DNA of 38,343 bases, taken from assembly GCA_002482505.1 (NCBI GenBank), contig DLGD01000008.1:1-38343 (forward strand). Reading direction: 5' to 3'. The notes beneath the pieces were generated by a model. The model saw only the letters and a program-made list of their open reading frames with translations. It had not been told where the DNA came from and did not search any database. This DNA is from Christensenella sp. UBA7703. Lineage in GTDB: Bacteria > Bacillota > Clostridia > Christensenellales > CAG-138. Shown here in pieces: positions 1 through 8,998 of this stretch (positions are counted from its first letter, which is position 1; every line of letters begins with the position of its first letter). The position numbers and the translations under genes are program-made.

Positions 1-82
1 TCGCATTCGCGAGCCTCGTTTTGATATAATGATTGAAAAACTTGGTCGTTACCTTGCGTATGATACAAGGAAAGTGTGTAGA

Positions 83-553
83 ATGGAGATTTTACTCCAA
101 AATGCATCCATGGAGGATTGCTCTTGCATCCATGCTATGCAGGTGGCATCTTTTCGCGCGCTTCTGGAAAAATACTGCGATCTGAACACTAACCCCGGCG
201 CGGAACCTCTCTCACGCGTCATAGAGCGAATGAACCAACCATTTACGGATTATTATCTGATTCTAAAAGAAAGCATTACGATAGGTGCTATTCGCATCAT
301 TAAGTGTGCGAACACGATCTGTCGCATTTCACCGATTTTTATACTACCAGAACATCAAGGGTATGGATTTGCGCAAAAGGCAATGCTTTGTGTGGAAGAG
401 TTATATCCCCACGTGAAACTTTGGCAACTGGATACGATCTTGCAGGAAGAAAAACTCTGCCATCTCTACGAAAAACTTGGCTATCAAAGAACAGGCAAAA
501 CGGAGACAATCCAGCCAGGCATGGACATTGTCTACTATGAAAAGCATAAGTAG
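83..553 (+). CDS. GNAT-family N-acetyltransferase
   Basis: A protein of about 156 residues with the GNAT fold: the central strand IFILPEH runs into the acetyl-CoA pyrophosphate-binding loop (QGYGFAQKAM), and the C-terminal part (LYEKLGYQRTGKTE) is the usual last helix and strand. It should transfer an acetyl group from acetyl-CoA to an amine, but the substrate cannot be read from the sequence. An ATG at 29 would add 18 residues. I prefer 83 because AAGGA lies at 67-71 and the GNAT homology begins directly after this start. The gene is less GC-rich than the envelope genes beside it and ends at a strong hairpin terminator. The family assignment is secure and the specific role is unknown. Confidence 0.85.
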   Translation: MEILLQNASMEDCSCIHAMQVASFRALLEKYCDLNTNPGAEPLSRVIERMNQPFTDYYLILKESITIGAIRIIKCANTICRISPIFILPEHQGYGFAQKAMLCVEELYPHVKLWQLDTILQEEKLCHLYEKLGYQRTGKTETIQPGMDIVYYEKHK

Positions 554-569
554 AAGCGATTCCCAAAGT

Positions 570-600
570 AAAAAGAAGCACCAAGAACGTGCTTCTTTTT
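570..600. terminator. Bidirectional intrinsic terminator
   Basis: Perfect 12-bp stem (570-581 with 589-600), seven-base loop, A-run on one side and T-run on the other. It can stop the acetyltransferase transcript on the plus strand and the carboxypeptidase transcript on the minus strand. Confidence 0.85.
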
Positions 601-646
601 GCGTTAGGTGTTTTTATATAAGACTCTTGTCTCGTAAGAGGTTTTG

Positions 647-713
647 CTTACTTTTCTTTTATGAAAAGTAAGAGAGGTTCTGTTCTTACTACTTTTCTTG
701 TAAGAAAAGTAAG
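647..713. repeat. Tandem short hairpins sharing GAAAAGTAAG
   Basis: Two inverted repeats lie side by side just past the carboxypeptidase stop codon. The first is CTTACTTTTC at 647-656 with GAAAAGTAAG at 663-672. The second is ACTTTTCTT at 691-699 with AAGAAAAGT at 702-710. GAAAAGTAAG occurs twice (663-672 and 704-713). The hairpins could protect or end the minus-strand transcript, or be a dispersed intergenic repeat. Confidence 0.6.
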
Positions 714-2063
714 TTAACGGCGCTTTTTGAAGTAGAGCACGATTTGGGCGATGAGCGTGATGGCGAGAATCGAACTGAGTCCGCCGAAGATGTAGACGCC
801 GAGACTGGCGCCACCGGCATGATTGGCGGCGGCATTTTCCGCTTCCGGCTCCGGCGTGACCGCAACCGGTTCCATCGTTGGTGCGGGTGTAGCAACCGCG
901 TCTGTATCCGCGACGAGGTTGCCCGTGAACAATGCACGCCCATCATATGTGCAAGTGATCGTGCCGACGGTGTCCCCGGCTTTGGCGCTGACAAGATCGT
1001 CGTTGAGCTCGGTTGTAACCTCCAGTTTTGTGGTGTCTTTTTCCAAATCTTCCGCCATCGCCTTTGGCAGACGGCACACTGCGCTTTTGTCAAACTGAGC
1101 CGAAACGGGGAACGAAGCTGTTCCGCCCGTCGGGGTAACGTCGTTGTTGTAGGCAAAACCCAGAGACGAGGGCGAAACCGGCACATAATCGTTGTTCAGC
1201 GTATATTCCAGAAGGTATTTGGCGTTTTTAAAGACATTCGGCATACGCTTATTTGCGTCGCGATGGTTGGTGTCGTCCGCGCCGATGAGTACGGCAATCA
1301 CACGCGCCCCGTCCAGTTCCCCTACGGAAACGAGACAGTCGCCGCCGCGGGCGGTGCTTCCGGTTTTGCCGCCGATGCATAGTGAACTAAAACAGTCGCT
1401 GGTTGGATCATCTGAAATCAAACGATTGGAGTTGACCAGTTCCATTGGCTCTTTGCGAACGTCGTTTGCCTCTATGGTATAGCGTGCGGTGGAAATCAGC
1501 GTACGGAACATCTCGTTCTTGAGGGCGTAGACCATCAGAAGCGCCATATCCCGCGCGGTGGAATATTGTCCGCCGCGAAATGCGCCGCTGGCATTGAGAA
1601 AGTGCGAGTGCGTCATACCAATCTCGGCGGCTTTCGCATTGGCAAGCTCTGAAAACGCTTCCACACTGCCCGAGACGTAATTGGCAAGCAGCAGCGCTGC
1701 GTCGTTGCCGGAATGGAGCATCAGCCCATACAGCAGCTGTCGCACGGTGAGCGTTTCACCTGCGACAACGTGCATGAGAGAATTGGTTTCTTTCATGGTA
1801 GCCGCCTGCCGCGTGACCTCAACGGTCTCGTCCAAATCCTTGACGTTTTCGAGCGTCAGTATGCAGGTCATAATCTTCATCGTGCTGGCCGGGATACACT
1901 GCTCGTCGGGGTCGCGCTCATAATAGACGATTGAGGGGTCTGTTGCGTCCACAACGATATAATACGGCGCAATGATGTTCACATCCGGCGGATCGTTACT
2001 GACCTTTGCGGATGCGGGTAAAATCATAAGTCCGGCCAAGAGAAGAGAAAATAGTCTATGCAT
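714..2063 (-). CDS. D-alanyl-D-alanine carboxypeptidase (PBP5/6 type, membrane-anchored)
   Basis: Serine peptidase S11 family. It trims the terminal D-alanine of peptidoglycan pentapeptides on the outer face of the membrane. All three catalytic motifs are present: STMK (Ser60-Lys63, nucleophile and base), SGN (118-120) and KTG (233-235). Residues 1-19 form a signal peptide ending ASA. After the catalytic domain comes a beta-sandwich region, then a Pro/Thr/Glu-rich linker and a C-terminal hydrophobic helix (about 424-445) with a KKRR tail. This is a transmembrane anchor rather than the amphipathic anchor of classical PBP5. Length (449) is normal for the family. It is divergent from the neighbouring capA-like gene and heads a cell-envelope region. 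Activity is very likely; the dacA/dacB/dacF subtype is not resolved. Confidence 0.93.
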   Translation of the reverse strand: MHRLFSLLLAGLMILPASAKVSNDPPDVNIIAPYYIVVDATDPSIVYYERDPDEQCIPASTMKIMTCILTLENVKDLDETVEVTRQAATMKETNSLMHVVAGETLTVRQLLYGLMLHSGNDAALLLANYVSGSVEAFSELANAKAAEIGMTHSHFLNASGAFRGGQYSTARDMALLMVYALKNEMFRTLISTARYTIEANDVRKEPMELVNSNRLISDDPTSDCFSSLCIGGKTGSTARGGDCLVSVGELDGARVIAVLIGADDTNHRDANKRMPNVFKNAKYLLEYTLNNDYVPVSPSSLGFAYNNDVTPTGGTASFPVSAQFDKSAVCRLPKAMAEDLEKDTTKLEVTTELNDDLVSAKAGDTVGTITCTYDGRALFTGNLVADTDAVATPAPTMEPVAVTPEPEAENAAANHAGGASLGVYIFGGLSSILAITLIAQIVLYFKKRR

Positions 2064-2219
2064 GATTGGCTCTTATCCTCGAATATTGCTTGTTAAGGGA
2101 TACTATACTATAAAAAGGTGTCATGCGGGACGGTTTTGCTGTCAGTTCACGGAAATTTTCATTTATCTTTTTCATCTTGCAGGGGCTCTTTTCCGCTTTT
2201 TTGTTTCGCCCGAGCCGAT

Positions 2220-2248
2220 TTGACAATTATGGAAGTTGTCTCTATTAT
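2220..2248 (+). promoter_or_regulatory. Sigma-A promoter of the first CapA gene
   Basis: TTGACA (2220-2225), 17-bp spacer, TATTAT (2243-2248). The predicted transcription start (about 2255) falls on the Shine-Dalgarno sequence GAGGG (2255-2259), so the mRNA leader would be only about 13 nt. Confidence 0.75.
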
Positions 2249-2267
2249 ATTATTGAGGGTATATGGA

Positions 2268-3671
2268 ATGAAGCGTGAAACAAACAACAAGAGAAACTGG
2301 ATCGTCCTCAATGCGCTATTTTTAGTGCTTGCAGTTGTAATTGCGATCAATTTATATGTTACGGGTGGTGCTCCGGCGAAATCACCGGAGGCGGCTGCGT
2401 TGCCTGCTGAGGCAAGCGCAATCCCGGCGGAAGCGCAGGAAAACGCGCCCAGTGCGGCGGAAACGCCGACGTTGCCGGAAGCAACCCCGGAACCGGAAGC
2501 GACGCCAGAACCGGAAGCAGAGGCAAAGACGGGAACGCAGGATTTTTCCATGCGCTTTGTCGGGGACTTGATGTGCTGTGACTATCAGATGGCGGACGCG
2601 CTTCAGGCAGACGGCACCTACGATTTTACGAAGCATTTCGCGCAGATCAAAAATGAGCTGCAGGGCGCGGATGTCCTGCTCGGCAATTTTGAAGCATGCA
2701 TGTACAGCGGCGCTCCGCTCAACGGCACGATCGTCGGCTTTAATGCGCCGCTCGACTATGCCAAAGCGCTGAAAGAGTGCAACTTTGACGTGTTGTTTAC
2801 CTCAAACAACCACGCGATGGACTTTCTGGTTCCGGGTGCATTCGAGACCACGCAGAAACTGCGGGACACGGGTTTTGTCGCGCTTGGCACCAACCTCACG
2901 AAAGAGGATGTTGGCAGCGTCTATATTCGCGATGTGCGCGGCGTTCCGGTCGCGATTCTTGCCTATACCGCGCGCACGAATAAGTATAAGCTCGAACTCG
3001 ATGGCGAGGACGCCAGCTGGGTGATGAATTACTATTCCGCGGAGCGTGTTGCGGCGGACGTGAAAACCGCGCGCGAACTCGGCGCGAAGGTGATCGTCAT
3101 GTACCTGCACGAAGGCACGGAGAAGGACACCGAACCGGATCGCAGGCAGCTTGCCGCGGCAAATGAATCCTTTGCGGCGGGCGTGGACGCGGTGATCATG
3201 AGCCATACGCACTCGCTCCAAAAGATGGAGAAACGCATGGTCACGGTCGATGGCGTGGAGAAGCCGGTTTTCGTCGCCTACAGCCTTGGCAACTTTATGT
3301 CCAGCGCGATCCACTCGGAGAGCCTGAACAACATCATTCTCAATCTGGATTTCACATATGACTGGGATCAGGACCGACTCACGTCCATCGACGCGAGTTA
3401 TGTGTTGACCTATACCTATAACTACTATAACGATCAAAAGATCATGTCGTTTTCAATTGTCCCGCTGGAGCAGGCGCTTGCGGATTTTTCCATGGTGGAC
3501 AGCCGGACGCGCTATAAGCAGGATCGTTTCCAATCGGCATACGACAAGATCATGAAGCGTATTGGAGTAGACGCAGCCGAGGATGTTTTCACGTTCCATC
3601 CCGATTCGGTTCATACCCCCGCGCCAACCGCCGAGCAAACGCCTGTGGCGGGCTCTTCGCCAACACCCTGA
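2268..3671 (+). CDS. CapA-family (PGA_cap) membrane-anchored protein
   Basis: A calcineurin-like metallophosphoesterase-fold protein of the CapA/PgsA group, linked in other bacteria to capsule or poly-gamma-glutamate export and anchoring. It has an N-terminal anchor helix (about residues 11-29), a Pro/Glu/Ala linker with repeated TPEPEA units, and then the CapA domain. Family motifs in order are VGDLM, LGNFE, SNNHAMD, LHEGTE, SHTHSLQ and YSLGNF. Translation is set at the ATG at 2268 because GAGGG and a consensus promoter lie just upstream; the frame is open further 5' but lacks a binding site. No other pgs/cap biosynthesis gene is visible, so a poly-gamma-glutamate product is not supported. 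It more likely serves another envelope polymer, perhaps as a phosphatase-like enzyme. The C-terminus is again Thr/Pro-rich. Confidence 0.87.
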   Translation: MKRETNNKRNWIVLNALFLVLAVVIAINLYVTGGAPAKSPEAAALPAEASAIPAEAQENAPSAAETPTLPEATPEPEATPEPEAEAKTGTQDFSMRFVGDLMCCDYQMADALQADGTYDFTKHFAQIKNELQGADVLLGNFEACMYSGAPLNGTIVGFNAPLDYAKALKECNFDVLFTSNNHAMDFLVPGAFETTQKLRDTGFVALGTNLTKEDVGSVYIRDVRGVPVAILAYTARTNKYKLELDGEDASWVMNYYSAERVAADVKTARELGAKVIVMYLHEGTEKDTEPDRRQLAAANESFAAGVDAVIMSHTHSLQKMEKRMVTVDGVEKPVFVAYSLGNFMSSAIHSESLNNIILNLDFTYDWDQDRLTSIDASYVLTYTYNYYNDQKIMSFSIVPLEQALADFSMVDSRTRYKQDRFQSAYDKIMKRIGVDAAEDVFTFHPDSVHTPAPTAEQTPVAGSSPTP

Positions 3672-3804
3672 ACAAGACCCGCGTGATGCATCCGAAAAAC
3701 CACATAGTTGACCAAGAACCAACCAACCGACACGCGCAATTGCGCGCGGTCGTACACAGGACAAGCAGAAATCGTGTATAACATGGCAACAAGGAGTATC
3801 CTAC

Positions 3805-6288
3805 ATGCAGTTCAAAAGCGTCTACCGTTCGAAGTTTTTTAGGAGTGCAGCCGCTTTTGCTCTGTTGTGTGCCATGCTTCTCTCCGCAACGTCTGCCGCG
3901 CGGGCGGAAGAAACGCCGGAAGCATCTGAATTGACGAGCGAAAGCACGGTGACGCTGCCGGAGCGCTCCGCTTCGTTTGAACCCCGCCTGACGGACGGGC
4001 GCTACAACTCCCGCATTTCATTTCAGCCGGGTGAAGCGCTGGATGTTTCGCTTGCGGACGGCGCGAAGGGCGTCTATATCGCCTGGTATACCGCGCCGGA
4101 AGCAGCGTTGATCGAGATGATGGACGCTTCGGGAAAGGTGCTCGCAAGCCTTGCCGCAAGCACAGATCTGCTGAATGAATACGTTGCGCTTCCGGATGGT
4201 TGCAAGCGCATTCGCATCTCCGGCGAGAAGGCGTTTGCCGTGTCCGAACTTCAAGTGTTTGCCAGCCAGACCGCACCGGATTCCCTCTGCATCATGGCGG
4301 CACAAAAGCAGCAGCCAAAGGTGATGGTCATTCTCGCGCAGACGACGGACGAATCCCTGTATTTTGGCAGCCTGTTGCCCTATCTTTCGGGGGACGATGC
4401 TGCGTTGGTGTTTCTCTCCAGCGAGAACCGTCAGGCACAGCAGGAGGCAATTGCCGCGCGCTATGCGCTGGGTTCCCGCACACAGCCGATCTTTGGCAGT
4501 TTTCCGTATTATCCAAGCGCACTCGACCTCAAGCGCCTGTATACCTATGTGGACAAAGGCGACGCGACCAACTGGCTTGTAGCGCTGATCCGGCGTTATC
4601 AGCCGGAGACGCTGATTACCCACGCCGTAGCGCCGGAGGGCAACATCGGTATGCATGAACTCACCGCCAAGCATGTGCTTTTGGCGGCGGACCAGGCGGC
4701 GGATGCGGGTAAGGAATACGTCAGTGAACGTGCATATGGCGTTTGGCAGGTGCGCTCAATCTACCAACACATCGAAAGCGGAGCAACTCCGCTCTACGAT
4801 ACGCAAGCCACGCTGCCCGCCTTTGGCGGCGAGAGCGCAACGGCTCTTGCGCAGGCGGCATACGAATGCTATTCTTCGCCGCGTGTGCTCCGCTTAGCGG
4901 TCACCGATACACCATATTTTGTCCAGACATATCCGATGGAGGTTTCACAAGAGCAGAGCATGAGCGACCTGATGGCGCTTCTGCTATCGCTCAAAACGCC
5001 TTCCGCGCTGCCGCTTGCCGCGGCAACACCCGCGCCGAGCGAATCTCCGATACCGGAACCGACGGCGGAGCCGGCAAAGGAACCCGCCCAGCCGGAACAA
5101 CCGGACACGGACGAGGCATCGGTTGCTAAGCCCGGATATATGCCTTACTTGGGCGCGGGGCTTGTGCTGCTGGGCGTTGCCAGCCTCGTGATTGCGATTG
5201 CTTCAGGCAAGCGTGCGGGAGAAGAGAAGAAACGCGGCCTCATCATTGCCGGCATTGCCGCAGGCGCTCTTCTGTTGCTTGGCGGAGCCGGAATGCTCTA
5301 TCAAACATTCACCATGAAACCCGCAGAAAATGAACAACCCCTAACAACACCGATGCCAAGCGCAAGCGCCACGCCCGCGCCGTCCGCAAGCCCGGAACCG
5401 GAAGCGAAGATAGAGGCGGAAGAAGACGCATTTGCCTCGCATTTCCGAAAAGAAGGCGATCCGGAAGAGGTCATCGTCTTTGACGACGAAAACGGGATCT
5501 ATCAGTACAGAAGTGACACGCTGGCCATCGAGATTGTCCGGGTGATCGAGAATGCGCCGCCGCTTGCCTACTATATCGCGCATATCTATGAGCGCGACAT
5601 CGACTCCTATCGTTCCGGCTTTGGCTCTGTCCGCCTCAACGGGCGGGATACGGCGGATGCCTGCGTCATGGCGCGCCGCTATCGCGCGGTGCTCGGCATG
5701 ACGGGTGATAACCTGCTGCATTCGGACTATAACCGCGGCATGATGCTCCGCGACGGACGCATCTTCCGCTCCCAAACGCAGGTTTCGATGATGGCACTGA
5801 CGGAGGATTTTTCCATGCGCATCTACAACGCAAAGGATGCCGCTATGCTCAACGAGATTGAGGAGGGCACACAGGATACGTTCGCCTTTGGGCCGCCGCT
5901 GATCCTAAACGGGGTCATTTGCGACAAGGTGGATGAGGATCGCGTTGGGCGAATCAATCCGCGCGCGGGGCTCGGTCTTGTTGAACCGGGACACTTTGTG
6001 GCAATCGTTGCGGACGGGCGGCTGCCGCACTACAGCCACGGGATGATGCTTTCCGACTTTGCAAAGCTGTTTCTCGACGAAGGCTGCGTGATGGCATATA
6101 ACCTCGACGGCGGCGCTTCCGCGACGCTGGTATTCATGGGCGAATACATCAACAAGCGTGCCTCGAACCACTATCGCTCCGTGCCGGATCAGCTCCTCTG
6201 GGGCTATTCGGAGCAGGTTCCGACCGAGGATGATCCCTATCGTTTACAAGGGCTTGTTCCGCAGGATTGGCGTAAAGGAGACAGCTAA
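3805..6288 (+). CDS. Exported beta-sandwich / degenerate PIG-L / phosphodiester glycosidase (NAGPA-like) fusion
   Basis: An 827-residue membrane protein. A signal peptide ends ARA at 34. Residues 45-155 look like a discoidin-type beta-sandwich. Residues 171-300 follow the PIG-L/LmbE deacetylase pattern, but the AHPDDE zinc motif reads AQTTDE (178-183), losing one metal ligand and the catalytic Asp; a His pair remains at 284 and 290. A Pro/Glu linker leads to two transmembrane helices (447-468 and 478-501) joined by a short basic loop, so both large domains face outward. The C-terminal domain (555-800) is a DUF2233/NAGPA phosphodiester glycosidase with NPRAGLG (718-724), DGR (737-739) and NLDGGAS (766-772). 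That family cleaves sugar-1-phosphodiesters. AAGGAG lies 8 nt before the ATG. The next gene starts 28 nt after the stop, suggesting an operon. The NAGPA assignment is firm; the PIG-L assignment is from pattern only. Confidence 0.85.
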   Translation: MQFKSVYRSKFFRSAAAFALLCAMLLSATSAARAEETPEASELTSESTVTLPERSASFEPRLTDGRYNSRISFQPGEALDVSLADGAKGVYIAWYTAPEAALIEMMDASGKVLASLAASTDLLNEYVALPDGCKRIRISGEKAFAVSELQVFASQTAPDSLCIMAAQKQQPKVMVILAQTTDESLYFGSLLPYLSGDDAALVFLSSENRQAQQEAIAARYALGSRTQPIFGSFPYYPSALDLKRLYTYVDKGDATNWLVALIRRYQPETLITHAVAPEGNIGMHELTAKHVLLAADQAADAGKEYVSERAYGVWQVRSIYQHIESGATPLYDTQATLPAFGGESATALAQAAYECYSSPRVLRLAVTDTPYFVQTYPMEVSQEQSMSDLMALLLSLKTPSALPLAAATPAPSESPIPEPTAEPAKEPAQPEQPDTDEASVAKPGYMPYLGAGLVLLGVASLVIAIASGKRAGEEKKRGLIIAGIAAGALLLLGGAGMLYQTFTMKPAENEQPLTTPMPSASATPAPSASPEPEAKIEAEEDAFASHFRKEGDPEEVIVFDDENGIYQYRSDTLAIEIVRVIENAPPLAYYIAHIYERDIDSYRSGFGSVRLNGRDTADACVMARRYRAVLGMTGDNLLHSDYNRGMMLRDGRIFRSQTQVSMMALTEDFSMRIYNAKDAAMLNEIEEGTQDTFAFGPPLILNGVICDKVDEDRVGRINPRAGLGLVEPGHFVAIVADGRLPHYSHGMMLSDFAKLFLDEGCVMAYNLDGGASATLVFMGEYINKRASNHYRSVPDQLLWGYSEQVPTEDDPYRLQGLVPQDWRKGDS

Positions 6289-6316
6289 CGCTAGCGCTTT
6301 TCGAAAGGGCAGCAAA

Positions 6317-7237
6317 ATGGAGCAAACGACGCAACCCCGCCATGCGTATTTGATCACCGCGCATAATAAAAAGGCGCAGCTTCTTACCCTGCTGCGCTTG
6401 TTGGACGATCCGTTCAACGACATCTACCTGCACATCGATAAAAAAGCGCAGGGGTTCGAGGAAGCGGAGTTGGCTGCGGCTGCGCCGAGTTGCCGTGTGC
6501 AGTTTGTGCCGCGGCTGGACGCGCGCTGGGGCAGCGAAGTGTTTATCGATGCGATCGTGTCGCTCATCGCGCTTGCAAGTGAGGAAGAGCACGCGTTTTA
6601 CCATCTGCTCTCCGGCGTCGACCTTCCGTTAAAAACGCAGCGAGAAATCCGTGCGTTCTTTGATGCGCACGCGGGGCAGGAGTTTGTCTCCTTTGAACGC
6701 GAGACGGCGAAACCCGCGGTCATTGAACGCAGAATCGCACATTGGCACTGGCAAAATCCGATCCATCCGCTTTTGAAAAAGCTGGATCGCAGGCTTGCTC
6801 CGGCGTTTGGTTCACTGCAAAAGCTGCTTGGCATCAATCGGATGAAACATGCATCGGTCGTGTTTCAAAAAGGCGGTGTCTGGTTTTCCATCACGCATGC
6901 GCTCGCACGCTATGCGGTGGAGACGATGCCGCGATACAGGGCATATTATCGCTCTTCTTCCTGCGCGGACGAAATCTGGCTGCAAACGCTGGTTGCCAAT
7001 TCGCCTTTTATGGAGCGTCGTGCATTCATGGGCTGGGACGATGAGATGGCGGCAACCATGCGCTATGTGGACTGGTCGGGCGGCGGCGCGTCCCCGCGCA
7101 CACTCATGAGCGCGGACTATGACATGCTGATGGAAAGCGGCATGCTTTTTGCGCGGAAGTTTGATGCGGACAAAGACGCGGCGGTGATTCAAAGAATCAG
7201 CGAAGCAATCTTAACCGAGCAACGGAAAAATCAGTAA
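6317..7237 (+). CDS. Glycosyltransferase, core-2/I-branching enzyme family (GT14-like)
   Basis: A soluble protein of 306 residues with the hallmarks of the Branch/core-2 family: an N-terminal HAYLITAHNK strand, YLHIDKKA, the HLLSGVDLPLK motif, and a C-terminal region with SSCADEIWLQTL, which carries the conserved acidic residues. Bacterial members transfer a sugar (GlcNAc or xylose in characterised relatives) from a nucleotide-sugar donor onto cell-surface glycans. The start is placed at the ATG at 6317, preceded by GAAAGGG (6303-6309); the longer in-frame reading overlaps the upstream gene and lacks a site. It follows the NAGPA fusion gene by 28 nt and precedes the ligase/polymerase-like gene, a layout typical of a surface-glycan locus. 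Donor and acceptor are unknown. Confidence 0.85.
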   Translation: MEQTTQPRHAYLITAHNKKAQLLTLLRLLDDPFNDIYLHIDKKAQGFEEAELAAAAPSCRVQFVPRLDARWGSEVFIDAIVSLIALASEEEHAFYHLLSGVDLPLKTQREIRAFFDAHAGQEFVSFERETAKPAVIERRIAHWHWQNPIHPLLKKLDRRLAPAFGSLQKLLGINRMKHASVVFQKGGVWFSITHALARYAVETMPRYRAYYRSSSCADEIWLQTLVANSPFMERRAFMGWDDEMAATMRYVDWSGGGASPRTLMSADYDMLMESGMLFARKFDADKDAAVIQRISEAILTEQRKNQ

Positions 7238-7365
7238 ACAATCGCCAAGAAGAGTGGATAATAGCGCCCTGAATGATCAGAGAAAACACGCGGTTTTCAT
7301 AAAGAATACCATTTCACATGAAACATTGGTCTTCTGGAGACATTCTGAAAGATAAGAACAAAGGA

Positions 7366-7394
7366 TGGACGTTTTCTTCGCTTTGGTGTAAAAT
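7366..7394 (+). promoter_or_regulatory. Probable promoter of the ligase-like gene
   Basis: TGGACG (7366-7371), 17-bp spacer, TAAAAT (7389-7394), placing the start of transcription about 45 nt before the ATG at 7445. The -35 box is imperfect. It suggests the gene can be transcribed apart from the glycosyltransferase upstream. Confidence 0.45.
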
Positions 7395-7444
7395 GCACCA
7401 TACAGGCGCGGAGTGTGTTTGGCACGCGTGCTTAAGAGGCAAAG

Positions 7445-8893
7445 ATGAAAACGAAACAACCGCAGAACGAAACACAGAACACCCTGCTTCCGCTTCGCGA
7501 AGGCGGCGTGTTTTCATGGCGCCTGATCGCCGCGTGGTCCCTTGTTGGATGCATCGCAATCGAGGTGCTGTTTAATGTATTGCCAATTGACCACAACACG
7601 CTATTGCTCTATTGGTTCTTTCCCGCGGCGCTGCTGCTGTTTTCGCAGTTGTATGTCAGCAAACGATTTACACGGTATTTTGAAATTAAGCTGCTGCTCG
7701 CCTTCCTGGTCTGGGGATTTGCGACGGTGGTACTCAACCATTCGCGCGCGCATATGGCAGATTCCTATCTATGGTTTGCAAGCGCCTGTACTGTGGTCTT
7801 CCTCTGCTTTGGTTTCGCTTATGCGTTTGAGCCGGAGGAAGCAAGGCGCGTCTTTGTCTGGATTGCGGCGGCAATGCTGATCTCCGCGGTAATCCTCTCG
7901 CTGATCAGCCTGATTGCCGTTTTTGCAAAGGAGTTTGCGCAAAAGTTTCCTTCGGTCTTTGAAGATATTGACATCGCGGGTGGAAGGCTTGGCATCGACA
8001 GCCACCCGAACCGCAGTTCGCCCGCGCCTGCGCTTGGGATCGTTCTTTCGGGAATGCTCTTTGCCAGCACAAAAAAAGGATGGAAGCGCGTACTGCTGAT
8101 TCTTGCAGCGATAATTTGCTATATTCCGCTTGCGCAAACGGTCAGCAGAACCGCAATCCTCGGGGCAGGCCTCGCCATCGCCTTTGAAATCTTCCTTGCA
8201 TTGCGGGATGCGTTGAAAAACCGCATGCATGCTATCCTGCGTTGGGGCATCTGCGCGGTTGCGGCGGCGGCTGTGATCGTCGTGTTCTATAAGGGCGCGG
8301 ATCTTACTGTGCAGGCGTGCAACGCAATCCTCGCGCAGGAAGAAAGCGCGCAAACTGCCGCGCTGCCTGAGGCGCAGAGCGAAGCGCAGGAGTCGGCGGC
8401 TCCCGAGGTCGACAAACCAGCAGACGAAGTAGTTTCCCGCGATCTTTCCGATGCGGACAGTTTTAACGGAAGGACGGACATCTGGCTTGGCATTTGGAAT
8501 GGGCTTCTCGAGAACCCGAAGATATTTGCCTTTGGTACCGGCCCCTGGGTCGCTCCGGATGTGATGGTGCCGTATTTTCCTGCAAACTCGCCCATCGGCT
8601 TCTTCCATAACTCGCTGGTTGGCACGTTGGTGGCCTTTGGAATACCCGGATTATTGCTTGCTCTCATCATTCTCGTGGTGGCGGCGGTTGGTTCGCTTCG
8701 CCTCTCGTTTGGCAAAAAACAGGCGCAGCCGCTTGCGGTTCGTATGCTGCCGGCAATCTTGCTCTTTGCCGTGGCAGAGGGCATGATGGAGGATTTCCTC
8801 TTTGCAACCAACTCGCTCAATATCGTATGGATGTGGTTCATGATTGCGGCGGGGTTCATTCTCCGCCTGAATCGAACCGAGCAGGCAAAGTAA
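7445..8893 (+). CDS. O-antigen ligase / polymerase-like membrane protein (Wzy_C family)
   Basis: A polytopic membrane protein of 482 residues with about ten hydrophobic helices. The family signature is present: a large outer loop beginning near SDADSFNGRTDIWLGIW, then FGTGPW, and HNSLV at the start of a late helix. SRTAILG earlier in the protein matches the Arg-containing segment that follows the cytoplasmic-membrane core in WaaL/Wzy proteins. Such enzymes use undecaprenyl-diphosphate-linked glycans as donors and polymerise them or transfer them to an acceptor on the outer face of the membrane. In a Gram-positive cell the likely role is polymerisation or attachment of a wall glycan. The loop contains an Ala/Glu-rich insert (about residues 300-335). 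AAGAGG sits ahead of the ATG. It follows a GT14-like enzyme, which fits a glycan assembly locus. Confidence 0.83.
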   Translation: MKTKQPQNETQNTLLPLREGGVFSWRLIAAWSLVGCIAIEVLFNVLPIDHNTLLLYWFFPAALLLFSQLYVSKRFTRYFEIKLLLAFLVWGFATVVLNHSRAHMADSYLWFASACTVVFLCFGFAYAFEPEEARRVFVWIAAAMLISAVILSLISLIAVFAKEFAQKFPSVFEDIDIAGGRLGIDSHPNRSSPAPALGIVLSGMLFASTKKGWKRVLLILAAIICYIPLAQTVSRTAILGAGLAIAFEIFLALRDALKNRMHAILRWGICAVAAAAVIVVFYKGADLTVQACNAILAQEESAQTAALPEAQSEAQESAAPEVDKPADEVVSRDLSDADSFNGRTDIWLGIWNGLLENPKIFAFGTGPWVAPDVMVPYFPANSPIGFFHNSLVGTLVAFGIPGLLLALIILVVAAVGSLRLSFGKKQAQPLAVRMLPAILLFAVAEGMMEDFLFATNSLNIVWMWFMIAAGFILRLNRTEQAK

Positions 8894-8941
8894 AAGCGCA
8901 AAAACGATTCTGTCAATTTCGACACTGCTTAATTTGCTAAA

Positions 8942-8974
8942 AAAGCCCGCGGCAAGTCGTTTGCCGCGGGCTTT
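8942..8974. terminator. Bidirectional intrinsic terminator
   Basis: Perfect 14-bp GC-rich stem (8942-8955 with 8961-8974) around a GTCGT loop, with A and T runs outside. It separates the convergent ligase-like gene (plus) from the CapA lipoprotein gene (minus). Confidence 0.88.
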
Positions 8975-8998
8975 GTGTTGTGTTGATTTAAGAGGATT

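Noticed and set aside
2268..3671. Poly-gamma-glutamate synthesis locus
   Set aside because: CapA-type proteins are present, but no PgsB/PgsC (CapB/CapC) genes are seen, so the product cannot be claimed.
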